Source: Croceivirga sp. (GTDB lineage: Bacteria; Bacteroidota; Bacteroidia; Flavobacteriales; Flavobacteriaceae). Taken from it: DNA of 64,000 nucleotides. The stretch is taken from assembly GCA_028284285.1 (NCBI GenBank), contig JANQSA010000056.1, positions 1 through 64,000 on the forward strand. The letters run 5' to 3'. Shown one piece after another: positions 52,315 to 61,109 of the stretch. The translations under genes and the position numbers were made by a program. Position 1 is the first letter of the stretch; each line of letters begins with the position of its first letter. The notes beneath the pieces were generated by a model. That model saw only the letters and a list, made by a program, of their open reading frames with translations. It had not been told where the DNA came from and searched no databases.

Positions 52315-52785
52315 CTATCCGATCTCCCTAAACTCTTCTACGGTAAAAAAATCCTGGTCGTAGTTATTGATAAAATAGATACCGTCTCCTGTGAAATATT
52401 TTATCATCTTATCATCAACTTTTACCGCAAAACCGTTGGTAGTTGGAACAACTTCGAAGTTATCGGTTATTGATTTTCGGTATTTTAAGACAAAATATTG
52501 ATCAAATTTTTCATCATTGTCGGCGTCTATGGCGATCAATTTGGTCACCTTGGCTGCCGAAGTTTTCCTGTCTTGATTGACCTTTCCATTATCTGTCTTT
52601 TTCATTTCCATGGGGTAATTTCGATGTTCCAGAACCTTGATGTTGTAGGTAGTCTCCGTGCCATCGGTTTCGATGGTAAAAGTTTTGTACAACGATGCAT
52701 TCAGGGTTCCCGGATTTCCATCCTGGGCCTGTAGACCAAATAAGGTGATTAGGGATAGACTTAATATGCTGAATAATTTTTTCAT
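52315..52785 (-). CDS. secreted protein of unknown function
   Basis: The protein has 156 residues with a signal peptide cut near GLQAQ/D (about residue 20). A beta-rich body includes ETTYNIKVLEHRNYPMEM and LIAIDADNDEKFDQYFVLKY, where the D-x-D-x-D-x-x-F segment resembles a calcium-binding loop. No known family is recognised. Confidence 0.65.
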   Translation of the reverse strand: MKKLFSILSLSLITLFGLQAQDGNPGTLNASLYKTFTIETDGTETTYNIKVLEHRNYPMEMKKTDNGKVNQDRKTSAAKVTKLIAIDADNDEKFDQYFVLKYRKSITDNFEVVPTTNGFAVKVDDKMIKYFTGDGIYFINNYDQDFFTVEEFREIG

Positions 52786-52836
52786 GAATATGTTTTTTAA
52801 TTTTAATAAATAGTTTTTTTCTGGGACAGCTTTTTA

Positions 52837-53346
52837 TTATTTGAGATAGGAAGTGAACATCCAATTCCGCTTCTCCAGCGCTCTTAAAAAGTCAGTAAGC
52901 ATCTGTTCGGTGGCAATGTCGCCGGTATCCAAGGATGCCCCTAGTGCTGACATCATATTTTCATGAAGAATTTCAAAATCCTGGAGTACTTGCCTTACCA
53001 TTTCTATAGCGGACAGGTTTTGTTCTGTTTCCTTAATCTGGGAAAGCTTCAAAGTCTTCTTTAAAGTGAAGTTTGGTTTAATTCCAAATACGCGAATCCG
53101 TTCGGCAATGATATCAATGTTCTTTTTTACCGTATTATATTCATTTTCAAACTCTTCATGTAGTTCAAAAAATTCGGGTCCTTCAATGTTCCAGTGGAAG
53201 TTTCGCAACTTGTTATAATGTATCTGGTAGTTCGCCAGTAAGGTATTTAGGTGTACTACAATTTCTGCAGTTTCCAGATACGTGAATCCCAATTTTTTGA
53301 ACTCTTTATTTCGTTCAATTTTATCTTTTGTTTTTAAAATTTCCAT
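52837..53346 (-). CDS. dps: Dps/ferritin-like DNA-protection protein
   Basis: The protein has 169 residues, the usual Dps size. The ferroxidase site pattern is clear: N-F-H-W-N-I-E-G-P-E-F-F-E-L-H-E-E-F-E-N-E-Y (His51 and His63 in the first helix pair), followed by IAERIRVFG. Dps shells store iron and protect DNA under oxidative and starvation stress. Confidence 0.88.
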   Translation of the reverse strand: MEILKTKDKIERNKEFKKLGFTYLETAEIVVHLNTLLANYQIHYNKLRNFHWNIEGPEFFELHEEFENEYNTVKKNIDIIAERIRVFGIKPNFTLKKTLKLSQIKETEQNLSAIEMVRQVLQDFEILHENMMSALGASLDTGDIATEQMLTDFLRALEKRNWMFTSYLK

Positions 53347-53774
53347 TAGTATGTCTTTAGATTAATAATTAATTTCTGCCGCCTAAAACCAGTGTTAATT
53401 CAAAAGGAATTAACCAGTGTTTCTGACGTAAAAGGTGATTTTGACAGGTTTTCGGGAAAGAAATTCCCGGATGAGGCAGGATAAGCCAATTACTTGGCTT
53501 AGAAAACTAAAGACTTTGAAAGTATTGTTGAATGATACATACCTTTAATATATAGATGTTTATAAGAAATACAAATTTTTAACTAATTTTAACATGATTT
53601 TCAGCTATTTAAGGCTTTTTACTGATAATTGTGCAATAAAAATATGCTTTTGATGGTCAAAATAAAGAATAATACATTTCTTAGCATATTTTATACTGCC
53701 ATCGTTATCCAGTATACGATCAGCCAGCTTACCAATATGTGGGTACTGTGGTTGAGTTTTTAAGAATTAATAGG
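53347..53774. other. AT-rich intergenic region between dps and the patatin gene
   Basis: A divergent promoter region with no gene. It contains a short dyad (AAAGAAATTCCCGG-type repeats) and long A/T runs, but no promoter box that I can assign with confidence. Confidence 0.4.
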
Positions 53775-54551
53775 ATGCTTGATACCTTTTTTCAAATCTT
53801 TAGAAAAAGACCTTACAAAAATGGTTTGGTCCTGGGTGGGGGAGGTACCCGTGGTTTTGCTCATCTGGGCGTCATTCGGGCGCTTCAGGAAAAGGGTGTT
53901 TCAATTGATGCTATATCTGGGGTAAGTGCAGGAGCGATCATAGGGGCGTTCATAGCATCCGGAATGACGCCTGTACAAGTGATGGAAATTTTGGTTGATC
54001 ACAAACTATGGGATTTTACCAAAATCCGGTTTCCCAAAAAGGGGTTAATGGACTTATCCAGGCTCGGTGTGCTCCTTGACGAATATCTTGAGCCAAGGTC
54101 TTTTAAAGACCTGAAAACCCCGCTTTGGGTAGCACTTTCCAACTTGAACAGGGGTAAGGTGGAATATCATAATGAAGGAAATCTGGTGGAAAAAGTGTTG
54201 GCCTCTGCTTCCATTCCAATACTTTTCAATCCTGTGGATATCACAGGTACCACCTATGTAGATGGCGGGTTGTTTGACAACCTTCCTGTTGCACCCATTG
54301 AAAAACAGTGCAAGCGGATCATAGGGGTCAATATTAGTCCTGTGGATGAAATAAAAGAATTCAACAATGTTTTGGAAATAGCTGCCAGGACCTTTCAACT
54401 TAATGACAAATCGAACACTCGGAAGAACAGCAAGCGCTGTTCCGTGTACATTGAACCTCCGGAACTACGCAATTATGGCCTGCTCGATACCGAAAATGCA
54501 CCTAAGCTATTTGAGATTGGATACCAGTATGCCTTAAAAATGAATATCTGA
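53775..54551 (+). CDS. patatin-like phospholipase
   Basis: The ATG at 53775 gives 258 residues (a GTG at 53739 also opens the frame). It has the patatin catalytic parts: oxyanion loop LVLGGGGTRGFAHLG, nucleophile GVSAG (Ser near residue 54) and the D-G-G dyad partner in YVDGGLFDN. Bacterial members (RssA type) act as lipid acyl hydrolases, cytoplasmic or membrane-associated. No transmembrane segment is visible. Confidence 0.85.
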   Translation: MLDTFFQIFRKRPYKNGLVLGGGGTRGFAHLGVIRALQEKGVSIDAISGVSAGAIIGAFIASGMTPVQVMEILVDHKLWDFTKIRFPKKGLMDLSRLGVLLDEYLEPRSFKDLKTPLWVALSNLNRGKVEYHNEGNLVEKVLASASIPILFNPVDITGTTYVDGGLFDNLPVAPIEKQCKRIIGVNISPVDEIKEFNNVLEIAARTFQLNDKSNTRKNSKRCSVYIEPPELRNYGLLDTENAPKLFEIGYQYALKMNI

Positions 54552-54608
54552 TCCCGGGGACCGGGCGAGTCAATTACACCTATTCTTTAACAAAAACGTA
54601 CATACCGC

Positions 54609-55667
54609 TTATAGCCATTTCTTTCGCTTAAAGTACCAAATCATCCCCAAAGCCACCAAAAGCAACACCGCCCAAAAAATAGGGTACGCATATTTGTAAT
54701 GAAGCTCCGGAATATGCTCAAAGTTGGTGCCGTAGATCCCTGCGAGAAAAGTAAGTGGGATAAACACTACTGAGAATATGGTTAAGACCTTTAGAATATC
54801 ATTCAACCGGTTGTTCAATCCGGAGTTGTAAAGATTGAGTTGATCATTCAACATATCCCTGTACAATTCTATCGCTTCAGTAGCCAAAATAATTTGGTCC
54901 TCGAGATCTTTCAGATACGGGCGGGTAGCCTCATCGATAAGTGGAGATTCAGAACGTTTGAATTGAGAAATCAATTCTCGTACCGGCCGTATCGTCTTCC
55001 TTAGGAAATTGATTTCCCTTTTGTATAAATTGATCTGTTCTAAATGAAATTTCTCGGGTTTTTGTAGCAACTGGTCTTCCAAAAGTTCTATACGCTCTCC
55101 AAACTTTTCGATGATAAACACGTATTGCTCTGCAATAGCATCTAACATGGCGAAAGCCAGATAATCGCTACTTCTATGACGAATTTTTGTAGTAGGACGC
55201 AAGAGGCGTTCCCGCAAAGGATCAAAGACATCCTGTGGGATTTCCTGAAATGAAATTAACCTATCCTGTTGTACAACAACACTCAATTGCTCCGTATGCA
55301 ACCGCTGCTCCTCTAAATGCAGCATCTTTACCTGGATAAAGAAATTCGTATCGTTTTCTTCAAACTTGGGACGTTGGGTGGTGTTAAGGATATCCTCCAA
55401 TTGCAGTGGATGAAGTCCGAAGAATTTCCCGATTTCTTCCACTGCCCGAACATCGTGGATCCCAACATGATTAATCCAGGAAACCTTTTTGGGGAGCAAT
55501 AAAGAGGAGAGTTCACTAGCCTTTTGTAACTGGGTTTCATGAATTGCATTAGGGTCGTATTGAAGAAGTTCTAATTGAATTTTCTCTATTTTCTTACTAC
55601 CAACAAATACCAGAGCGCCGGGAGCGGTCCCCAAGGTTTCCTCTCGTTTTACCAAAAATCTAGCCAT
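54609..55667 (-). CDS. corA: CorA-family magnesium/cobalt channel
   Basis: The protein has 352 residues, typical for CorA. A long cytoplasmic domain of helices (LQLEDILNTTQRPKFEE, SDYLAFAMLDAIAEQYV, QLNLYNSGLNNRLNDILKVLTIFS) is followed by two C-terminal transmembrane helices. The pore-mouth motif, usually Y-G-M-N-F, reads Y-G-T-N-F here. CorA brings Mg2+ into the cell along the electric gradient. It overlaps the MscS gene by 8 bases, so the two form one operon. Confidence 0.9.
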   Translation of the reverse strand: MARFLVKREETLGTAPGALVFVGSKKIEKIQLELLQYDPNAIHETQLQKASELSSLLLPKKVSWINHVGIHDVRAVEEIGKFFGLHPLQLEDILNTTQRPKFEENDTNFFIQVKMLHLEEQRLHTEQLSVVVQQDRLISFQEIPQDVFDPLRERLLRPTTKIRHRSSDYLAFAMLDAIAEQYVFIIEKFGERIELLEDQLLQKPEKFHLEQINLYKREINFLRKTIRPVRELISQFKRSESPLIDEATRPYLKDLEDQIILATEAIELYRDMLNDQLNLYNSGLNNRLNDILKVLTIFSVVFIPLTFLAGIYGTNFEHIPELHYKYAYPIFWAVLLLVALGMIWYFKRKKWL

Positions 55668-56508
55668 GATGCTGTTTCAATATTACGGTCCTATGGGGGA
55701 AAGGGATTTCTACGCCCTCTTTGTCAAACCGCTGCTTTACGGATTTTAAAAGGTCACATTTCATGAAAAAACCATCGGTGGGATTTTCGGCCCAAACCGT
55801 GGCCCTAAGGTTTACAGAAGATTCTGCCCATTCCAATACCCTAACCACTACCTTGGGTTTACCTTGTGCGATATCCTCCTCAGTCCGCCCATCCAGAAAA
55901 AAAGGGTGCTGTTCTGCTTCTTCCTGAATGATCCGGGTAGCCTTATCCATATCCGCGGAATAGGCAATCCCAAAATAAATCTGATTGGCCACTTTTTCAT
56001 CGTTAATATTAAAATTATGGATGACCTCGGAACTGATTACGGAATTGGGAATGATAAAGCGCTTGTTCTCAATATCGCGGATCACGGTATGTCGCAAGGT
56101 AATATCTTCTATCGTGCCAAAGAATTGTTTGCTGATCTCTACTATGTCGCCTACCCTAAAAGGTCTGAATATCACGATAAATATTCCGCTGATTATATTT
56201 GAAAATGCCGCTTGCGAAGCAAATCCCAATATGGCGGCCAATATGCCTGCTCCGGCAAAAAGACTTATACCAAACTGCTTGAATTCGGGAATTGAGTAGA
56301 GGATGATGATAAGGGCAACCAAATAAATAAGAAAACTCAGCGCATTTTTTATAAAATGGTACTGCGTGGGATCTACATTGAGCAAGGTTGAGGACCTATT
56401 CAGAAACTTATTCAGGAAGAAACGTAGTATTCTTAAGGTTATATAGGCCACCAGTAATATGCCAATGACCAATATGGTGTAATCCAGATATTTATTACCG
56501 GTACTCAT
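55660..56508 (-). CDS. MscS-family mechanosensitive channel
   Basis: A protein of 282 residues. An N-terminal helix (7-30) and a second (43-65) come before the pore helix with FAGAGILAAILGFASQAAFSNIISGIFIV, typical of MscS. The cytoplasmic beta domain follows with FRVGDIVEI, then V-I-R-D-I-E-N-K-R-F-I-I-P-N-S, and ends near FPHRTVIL. It opens on hypo-osmotic stress. It is the first gene of a pair with corA. Confidence 0.9.
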   Translation of the reverse strand: MSTGNKYLDYTILVIGILLVAYITLRILRFFLNKFLNRSSTLLNVDPTQYHFIKNALSFLIYLVALIIILYSIPEFKQFGISLFAGAGILAAILGFASQAAFSNIISGIFIVIFRPFRVGDIVEISKQFFGTIEDITLRHTVIRDIENKRFIIPNSVISSEVIHNFNINDEKVANQIYFGIAYSADMDKATRIIQEEAEQHPFFLDGRTEEDIAQGKPKVVVRVLEWAESSVNLRATVWAENPTDGFFMKCDLLKSVKQRFDKEGVEIPFPHRTVILKQHHG

Positions 56509-57407
56509 TATGATTAATTTCTAAATCTTTATGGTAAAAAGATTATTTGCCTAGCCATAAAAATATAGAATAAAGTAGTTGATTTTACTCCAACACCGTA
56601 CCACCTGGCCGATTGACGTAATATTTGGAAATGCAGTTGACATCCACTTTCAAAAAACATAGGGATGATTCTTAAATTTACGCATAGTGAGGCCACTATT
56701 CCTTAGTGGACTTCCTATTTCATTTTTTGGATATTCCTAATCCAAAATTGGCAGTTTGGAGCAGTAGCTCCATGATGAAAGACGGACTCTGTAGTGGTAA
56801 ACCTGCTATTGTATTCTTTACTAAAGCGGGGTCGTTTTCGGAAAAGATAGGTTACAATGATGGCAGGAGTATGGCCCTTAGAAAAAGTTAAAAGTATAGA
56901 TTCCAAAGATGGTCATGGCATACAGTATGGCCACCAGCAACAGGTAAAGAACCACGCTTTTTTGAGAAATATCCGACTTGCTGGAAAACAGAGGTTTTTT
57001 GAATTTGGGATCCATGGCTCAGATTTTGATTTGGGTTAGGCGAAGCGTTTTCTATCACAAATACGAATGGGTATGAAGGCCGGCTTAGGTTTAAAAGAAG
57101 GAGTTGCTGCTAAAATGCCATGTGTTGATGGAAGTTTTTTAGTCGCTTCTGACCATAGCACAGCAATGTATGCTAAAGGGATTATACGTTTCATGGTTAA
57201 GACATATAAGATATTGGTAGGTCCAAAGTACAGAATAAACCTACAAATGGTATAATAGTATCGGTATACGGCAAATAATCCGGCTATACTGCTAAAAAAT
57301 TGTATTCAGGTGTTTTTGGGATAGCATTAAATTCCGGATTATTTTAAAAGTACCATTCACAACCAGCGTTAAAAACGGGTAAAATAGTATTGAGACCATC
57401 CTTTTCT
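56509..57407. other. long gap with one small ORF
   Basis: About 900 bases without a large gene. A 45-residue membrane peptide is readable at 56878-57015. Between 57060 and 57260 both strands are open for about 60 codons, but neither reading shows a convincing protein pattern. The rest shows no signal I can name. Confidence 0.45.
56878..57015 (-). CDS. small single-helix membrane peptide
   Basis: An ORF of 45 residues starting at ATG 57015, MDPKFKKPLFSSKSD, then a transmembrane helix VVLYLLLVAILYAMTIFGIY. A charged N-terminus followed by one clean helix is unlikely by chance. It is isolated and of unknown function. Confidence 0.5.
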   Translation of the reverse strand: MDPKFKKPLFSSKSDISQKSVVLYLLLVAILYAMTIFGIYTFNFF

Positions 57408-58040
57408 ATGAAGAACAAATACCAAACGATACTAGTTATTCCTTACCTGGGAATTTTTGTGTTCCTTTTGTTGTATGTACTTGCTGCGGTAAAATACCCG
57501 GGAGGCTCTCACACGAATCCCTATGATAAAGGATTTAGTCTTTGGGACAATTACTTCTGCGACCTTTTGGATGCCTACGCGGTTAACGGGGCGATGAACC
57601 CTGCCCGGGACTGGGCACGTCTGGCGCTGTTGGTATTGTGTATGAGTCTGATCTACTCATGGTTTCATTTGCCCAAGCTTTTTTCCGGTAAGCGTGCGAT
57701 TACGACGATAATGAGGTTTACAGGGATCAGCGCTTTAACCATTACCCTTTTTATGACCGCAGACAACCACGATAGTATTGTTAGAATTGCAGGGGTATTC
57801 GGAGTAGTGGCGATGCTGACCACCTTTATCGAACTATTTCGATCAAAATATTATAAACTCTTCGGTTTTGGTATTTTTTGTTTGTTGATTTTGATCGTCA
57901 ATTACTATATCTATGAAACCAGAGTCTATGTGGAGGCTTTACCGGTAATTCAGAAAATCACTTTTATCACTTTTATCGGTTGGTTTATGCTAATGGACTT
58001 TTGTCTTTACAGGAGATTGCGGTCTGCCACAAAAATATAA
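57408..58040 (+). CDS. integral membrane protein of unknown function
   Basis: The ATG at 57408 gives 210 residues (a TTG at 57390 is open too). Six hydrophobic helices are readable, with FSLWDNYFCDLLDAYAVNG between the first two, which has a D-x-x-C-D-L-L-D pattern also seen in DUF998-type proteins. Family membership is not certain. No neighbouring gene is close enough to form an operon. Confidence 0.6.
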   Translation: MKNKYQTILVIPYLGIFVFLLLYVLAAVKYPGGSHTNPYDKGFSLWDNYFCDLLDAYAVNGAMNPARDWARLALLVLCMSLIYSWFHLPKLFSGKRAITTIMRFTGISALTITLFMTADNHDSIVRIAGVFGVVAMLTTFIELFRSKYYKLFGFGIFCLLILIVNYYIYETRVYVEALPVIQKITFITFIGWFMLMDFCLYRRLRSATKI

Positions 58041-58139
58041 ACAAGCAATAGGGTGTTTTTAATCTGATCTTAAAGGATTTGGTGCTTTTTAGAATCATCA
58101 AATTTTCGTAATTTAAGAAGATCACTTAAATCATGGAAA

Positions 58140-58889
58140 ATGAATCCTTTAGTATTATTCTTACTGCTTTTGACGATAATTTTGTTGGCTGGGATACGTA
58201 TCGTCTTCGAGTATAAGCGCGCCCTAAAATTCCGGTTTGGAAAATACGTCAAAACATTACAGCCCGGTTTTAGATGGATTATTCCTTTAGTAGAAACTAT
58301 CCAGGTAGTGGATATTCGCGTGATTACCATTAATATCCTTTCCCAGGAAGTCATGACCGAAGACAATGTGCCCTGTAGTATAGATGGGGTGGTGTTTTTT
58401 AAAATTACCGATCCGGAAAGAGCAGTCCTGGAAGTGGAAGAATACAATTTTGCCATTAGCCAACTCTCGCAAGCCGCGCTTCGCGATGTTTGCGGGAAAG
58501 TGGAATTGGATACCATTCTATCCAAAAGGGAAGAAATGGGGAAGAATATCAAGGCCATTGTAGAGTTGGAAACCCGGGAATGGGGTATAGATATTATTGA
58601 TGTAAAAATCAAGGACATTCAATTGCCCGAGAATATGAAACGGATGATGGCAAATCAGGCGGAGGCCGAACGCTCCCGAAGGGCAAGAATTATCCTGGCA
58701 GAAGCCGAAAACCAGGCGGCGGGAAAGCTATTGGAAGCAGGGAAACAGATTGACCAATCGCCTTCTGCAATTAAATTGAGGCTATATCAAACGCTATCCA
58801 ATATTGCAGCAGAGAAAAATTCTACCATTTTATTCCCATTCCCGGAGGAGGTATTACCGAGAGATCCAAAAAAATCCGATTCCAGCTGA
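58140..58889 (+). CDS. slipin/stomatin-like SPFH-domain protein
   Basis: A protein of 249 residues. One N-terminal transmembrane helix (3-18) precedes the SPFH/band-7 domain with LKFRFGKYVKTLQPGFRWIIPLVETIQVVDIRV and VPCSIDGVVFFKI, then a coiled helix with RRARIILAEAENQAAGKLLEAGKQI. It oligomerises on the inner membrane in lipid microdomains, sometimes with a NfeD partner that is not seen here. Confidence 0.88.
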   Translation: MNPLVLFLLLLTIILLAGIRIVFEYKRALKFRFGKYVKTLQPGFRWIIPLVETIQVVDIRVITINILSQEVMTEDNVPCSIDGVVFFKITDPERAVLEVEEYNFAISQLSQAALRDVCGKVELDTILSKREEMGKNIKAIVELETREWGIDIIDVKIKDIQLPENMKRMMANQAEAERSRRARIILAEAENQAAGKLLEAGKQIDQSPSAIKLRLYQTLSNIAAEKNSTILFPFPEEVLPRDPKKSDSS

Positions 58890-59049
58890 TGAATCTCGTT
58901 TAGACAAGGGAGTACATCATCTACATCTATCGAAACCTATAGAAGATGAAGAATGATGATATGGGGACTTGCCGTACTCCTTCATGAATTGCTGGTCTTG
59001 GTTTTCTAAGGGATAGCATTGATTTTTTTAGATAAACATGAAAGTATCT

Positions 59050-59511
59050 CTATCCTATCAAATAGTATCTCTTTATGCCGGGTAATTGGGAAAATACAAT
59101 AATAAGGAGTCCCAGGCTAGAGTAGACAAAATGAAGTATATGAAATCCAATACCAAAGTAGAGTTGCATGTTGATCCATAGTATCAATAGTATTCCCAGA
59201 TAATAAGAGCACCCTAACGCCCAATGGTGTTTTTTATAACAATTTATCCGGTTCAGTTTCCAAAAGTCTTTTCGCGTAATAAGTCCGTAGAGAATGACCA
59301 CCGGAAATAATCCCAATATGACACCCAAAAATAGTCCGGGGATAAGAAAACTGGAAAAGGGGGATTGCTCTAACAGATAATTTGGAAGGCCAATAGCTGC
59401 CCCGGAAGGGTCCATTATCATACTGAATCCGGTGGGGATTGCACTGAATGCCTGAAAAAACATTAGGAAAATTAAAACAATGCCGGAAACAGGTCGCTTT
59501 GTTTTCTTCAT
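59050..59511 (-). CDS. integral membrane protein of unknown function
   Basis: The ATG at 59511 (MKKTKRPVSG) gives 153 residues; upstream frame extension to 59601 is unlikely because it is basic and unstructured. Four hydrophobic helices are visible (IVLIFLMFFQAF, FLIPGLFLGVILGLF, YYLGILLILW, LGLLIIVF). No family is recognised. Confidence 0.6.
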   Translation of the reverse strand: MKKTKRPVSGIVLIFLMFFQAFSAIPTGFSMIMDPSGAAIGLPNYLLEQSPFSSFLIPGLFLGVILGLFPVVILYGLITRKDFWKLNRINCYKKHHWALGCSYYLGILLILWINMQLYFGIGFHILHFVYSSLGLLIIVFSQLPGIKRYYLIG

Positions 59512-59669
59512 GGTAAGCTGGAATTCTTTTAAATGGCATCTATGACGGGTCCTGTACTTGTAAGATTGGAGGTGATAGAAGGGGGGCCTTGAAAAAAACA
59601 CTACCCCTCCAACAATCTGTATTTCACAACTTCTGAAATGAGATCAAAAGCCCCCATTTTTACAACCCA

Positions 59670-60437
59670 CTATAAAACGCCTATTTCCTTTTTTACAATA
59701 TTCCTGAAACGGGTGGCGCTGAGATAGTGATCTTCTAACAATCTCCCATTATGCAACAGGTTGAACACCCCATAGCCGGAAGGGGCATTTTTAGCTTCTT
59801 GCGCCGTATTGAGTTCTTGCACCTGCAAGTCAATATTGTAATCCATGGCGACATGCATAAGCGCTTCAACCGACTTTTCATGCCATGGGCATTGATTGGC
59901 ATATACCAGATGCCAACCCTGGTATTTCTTTTGTTGCTGTGTCCAATCCATAAGTTGTGGGTCAACGGCCCCTTCCTTCCACTTTTTGGAGAGCAATTCA
60001 AACCGACCTCTTTTATCCACTTGAGCAAAGCCATTTTTTTCAAAAATGGTTTTGTTGGCAATCCAGGCGCCCTTACTGGTCATAACACACACCCCGGACA
60101 TTCCTTTTGACCCGGCTTCTCTTTCGCATTCGTTAAGTAGCATGGACCCATAGCCGTTGTTTCTGTCTTTCCTGGAATAGACGTACATACAATGAATAAA
60201 CATAAAGTTAGCAGCATCAATGGGCCTCCAGGCAAATTCTACAGGGACATATTCAATAAAACCTATCATTTTATCCTGATTATCCTTTAGGATTTTAATC
60301 CGCAAACCTTCTCTATGCCTTTTTTCAAACCACTTTCGTTTACTTTCAAATCCGGGGTTAGTAATGTCTTTTACACAAAAGAGTGTTTGTTCTCTGACGT
60401 TTCCCGGAGTTACTGTTACCATTTTTAAGGTACCCAT
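59670..60437 (-). CDS. GNAT acetyltransferase with C-terminal YoaP-like domain
   Basis: A two-domain protein of 255 residues. The N-terminal GNAT domain has YVYSRKDRNNGYGSMLLNECE, where the acetyl-CoA loop is degenerate (R-N-N-G-Y-G), and a C-terminal arm (TIFEKNGFAQVD). From about residue 170 a thioredoxin-like YoaP domain follows (GWHLVYANQCPWHEKSVEAL), with C-P-W-H in place of a C-x-x-C. YoaP-type proteins are of unknown substrate. It lies 15 bases after the FMN-binding lipoprotein. Confidence 0.75.
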   Translation of the reverse strand: MGTLKMVTVTPGNVREQTLFCVKDITNPGFESKRKWFEKRHREGLRIKILKDNQDKMIGFIEYVPVEFAWRPIDAANFMFIHCMYVYSRKDRNNGYGSMLLNECEREAGSKGMSGVCVMTSKGAWIANKTIFEKNGFAQVDKRGRFELLSKKWKEGAVDPQLMDWTQQQKKYQGWHLVYANQCPWHEKSVEALMHVAMDYNIDLQVQELNTAQEAKNAPSGYGVFNLLHNGRLLEDHYLSATRFRNIVKKEIGVL

Positions 60438-60452
60438 TGCCTCATTTTTTAT

Positions 60453-61109
60453 TCATTCCGCTTGTTGGCCATTTAAATATGGTTCATAATTTTTCAGTCC
60501 TTCATTCACCATATCCACCACGGCCTTATAGGTTACCGTTGCACCGGAGACCCCATCAATACTATTTTTTCCCTTGCCCAACCCAAATGTGTTTTCCTCA
60601 AAACTGATTTTTGGGCCCACAAACTGGTTTTCAAAGGAAGAAAGGGTGATACCGGTGCCATAACCCTCAGATTCCGCCTTGTGATCAAAGGCAGCTTTTT
60701 CGATTTCCAGTGTGTTTCGGTTTACCAGGAGTTTTCCCCAGATTACTCCGCCGTATCCTTTTCCGGAAATAGTAAGGACCGCATTTTGGGTGTTCTTGAT
60801 CTCAAAAACAGGGAAAGTTTCCCCTGGACCGGATCGGATTAGCTTATTGTAACTTGTGATTACATCAGACATTGTTGCTTTCTCCATCGTTCCGCTTTTA
60901 CGAATCAAAAGAAAGTTCAACTTGGCATCCACATCGGCAGAATCCGATAATTGCAAATCACAAAACCTGGCAATCTCTTTCAAGGAGGGCGATAATTGAA
61001 AGACCGGCTTTTCTATTTCGGTTGCTTGCTGCGGTGTTTCAATTTTTGGGTTTTGCTTACAACTAAGCAGTAGTGAAACCAGCATTGCTGGTATCAATAG
61101 TATCCTCAT
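60453..61109 (-). CDS. FMN-binding lipoprotein (NqrC/RnfG-like)
   Basis: The protein has 218 residues. A lipoprotein signal ends in LLSC (Cys17). The FMN-binding domain occupies the C-terminal half, with GYGGVIWGKLLVNR, GYGTGITLSSFENQFVG and DGVSGATVTYKAVVD; in NqrC and RnfG the Thr in SGATxT carries covalent FMN, and the same Thr is present. A flavinyltransferase (ApbE) would be needed but is not in the window. It overlaps the preceding toroid-like gene by 47 bases, a long overlap. Confidence 0.8.
   Translation of the reverse strand: MRILLIPAMLVSLLLSCKQNPKIETPQQATEIEKPVFQLSPSLKEIARFCDLQLSDSADVDAKLNFLLIRKSGTMEKATMSDVITSYNKLIRSGPGETFPVFEIKNTQNAVLTISGKGYGGVIWGKLLVNRNTLEIEKAAFDHKAESEGYGTGITLSSFENQFVGPKISFEENTFGLGKGKNSIDGVSGATVTYKAVVDMVNEGLKNYEPYLNGQQAE

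Noticed and set aside
57067-57255. 62-codon plus-strand frame and its antisense partner
   Set aside because: Both strands are open, neither shows a clear domain, membrane pattern or start context; left as uncertain gap.
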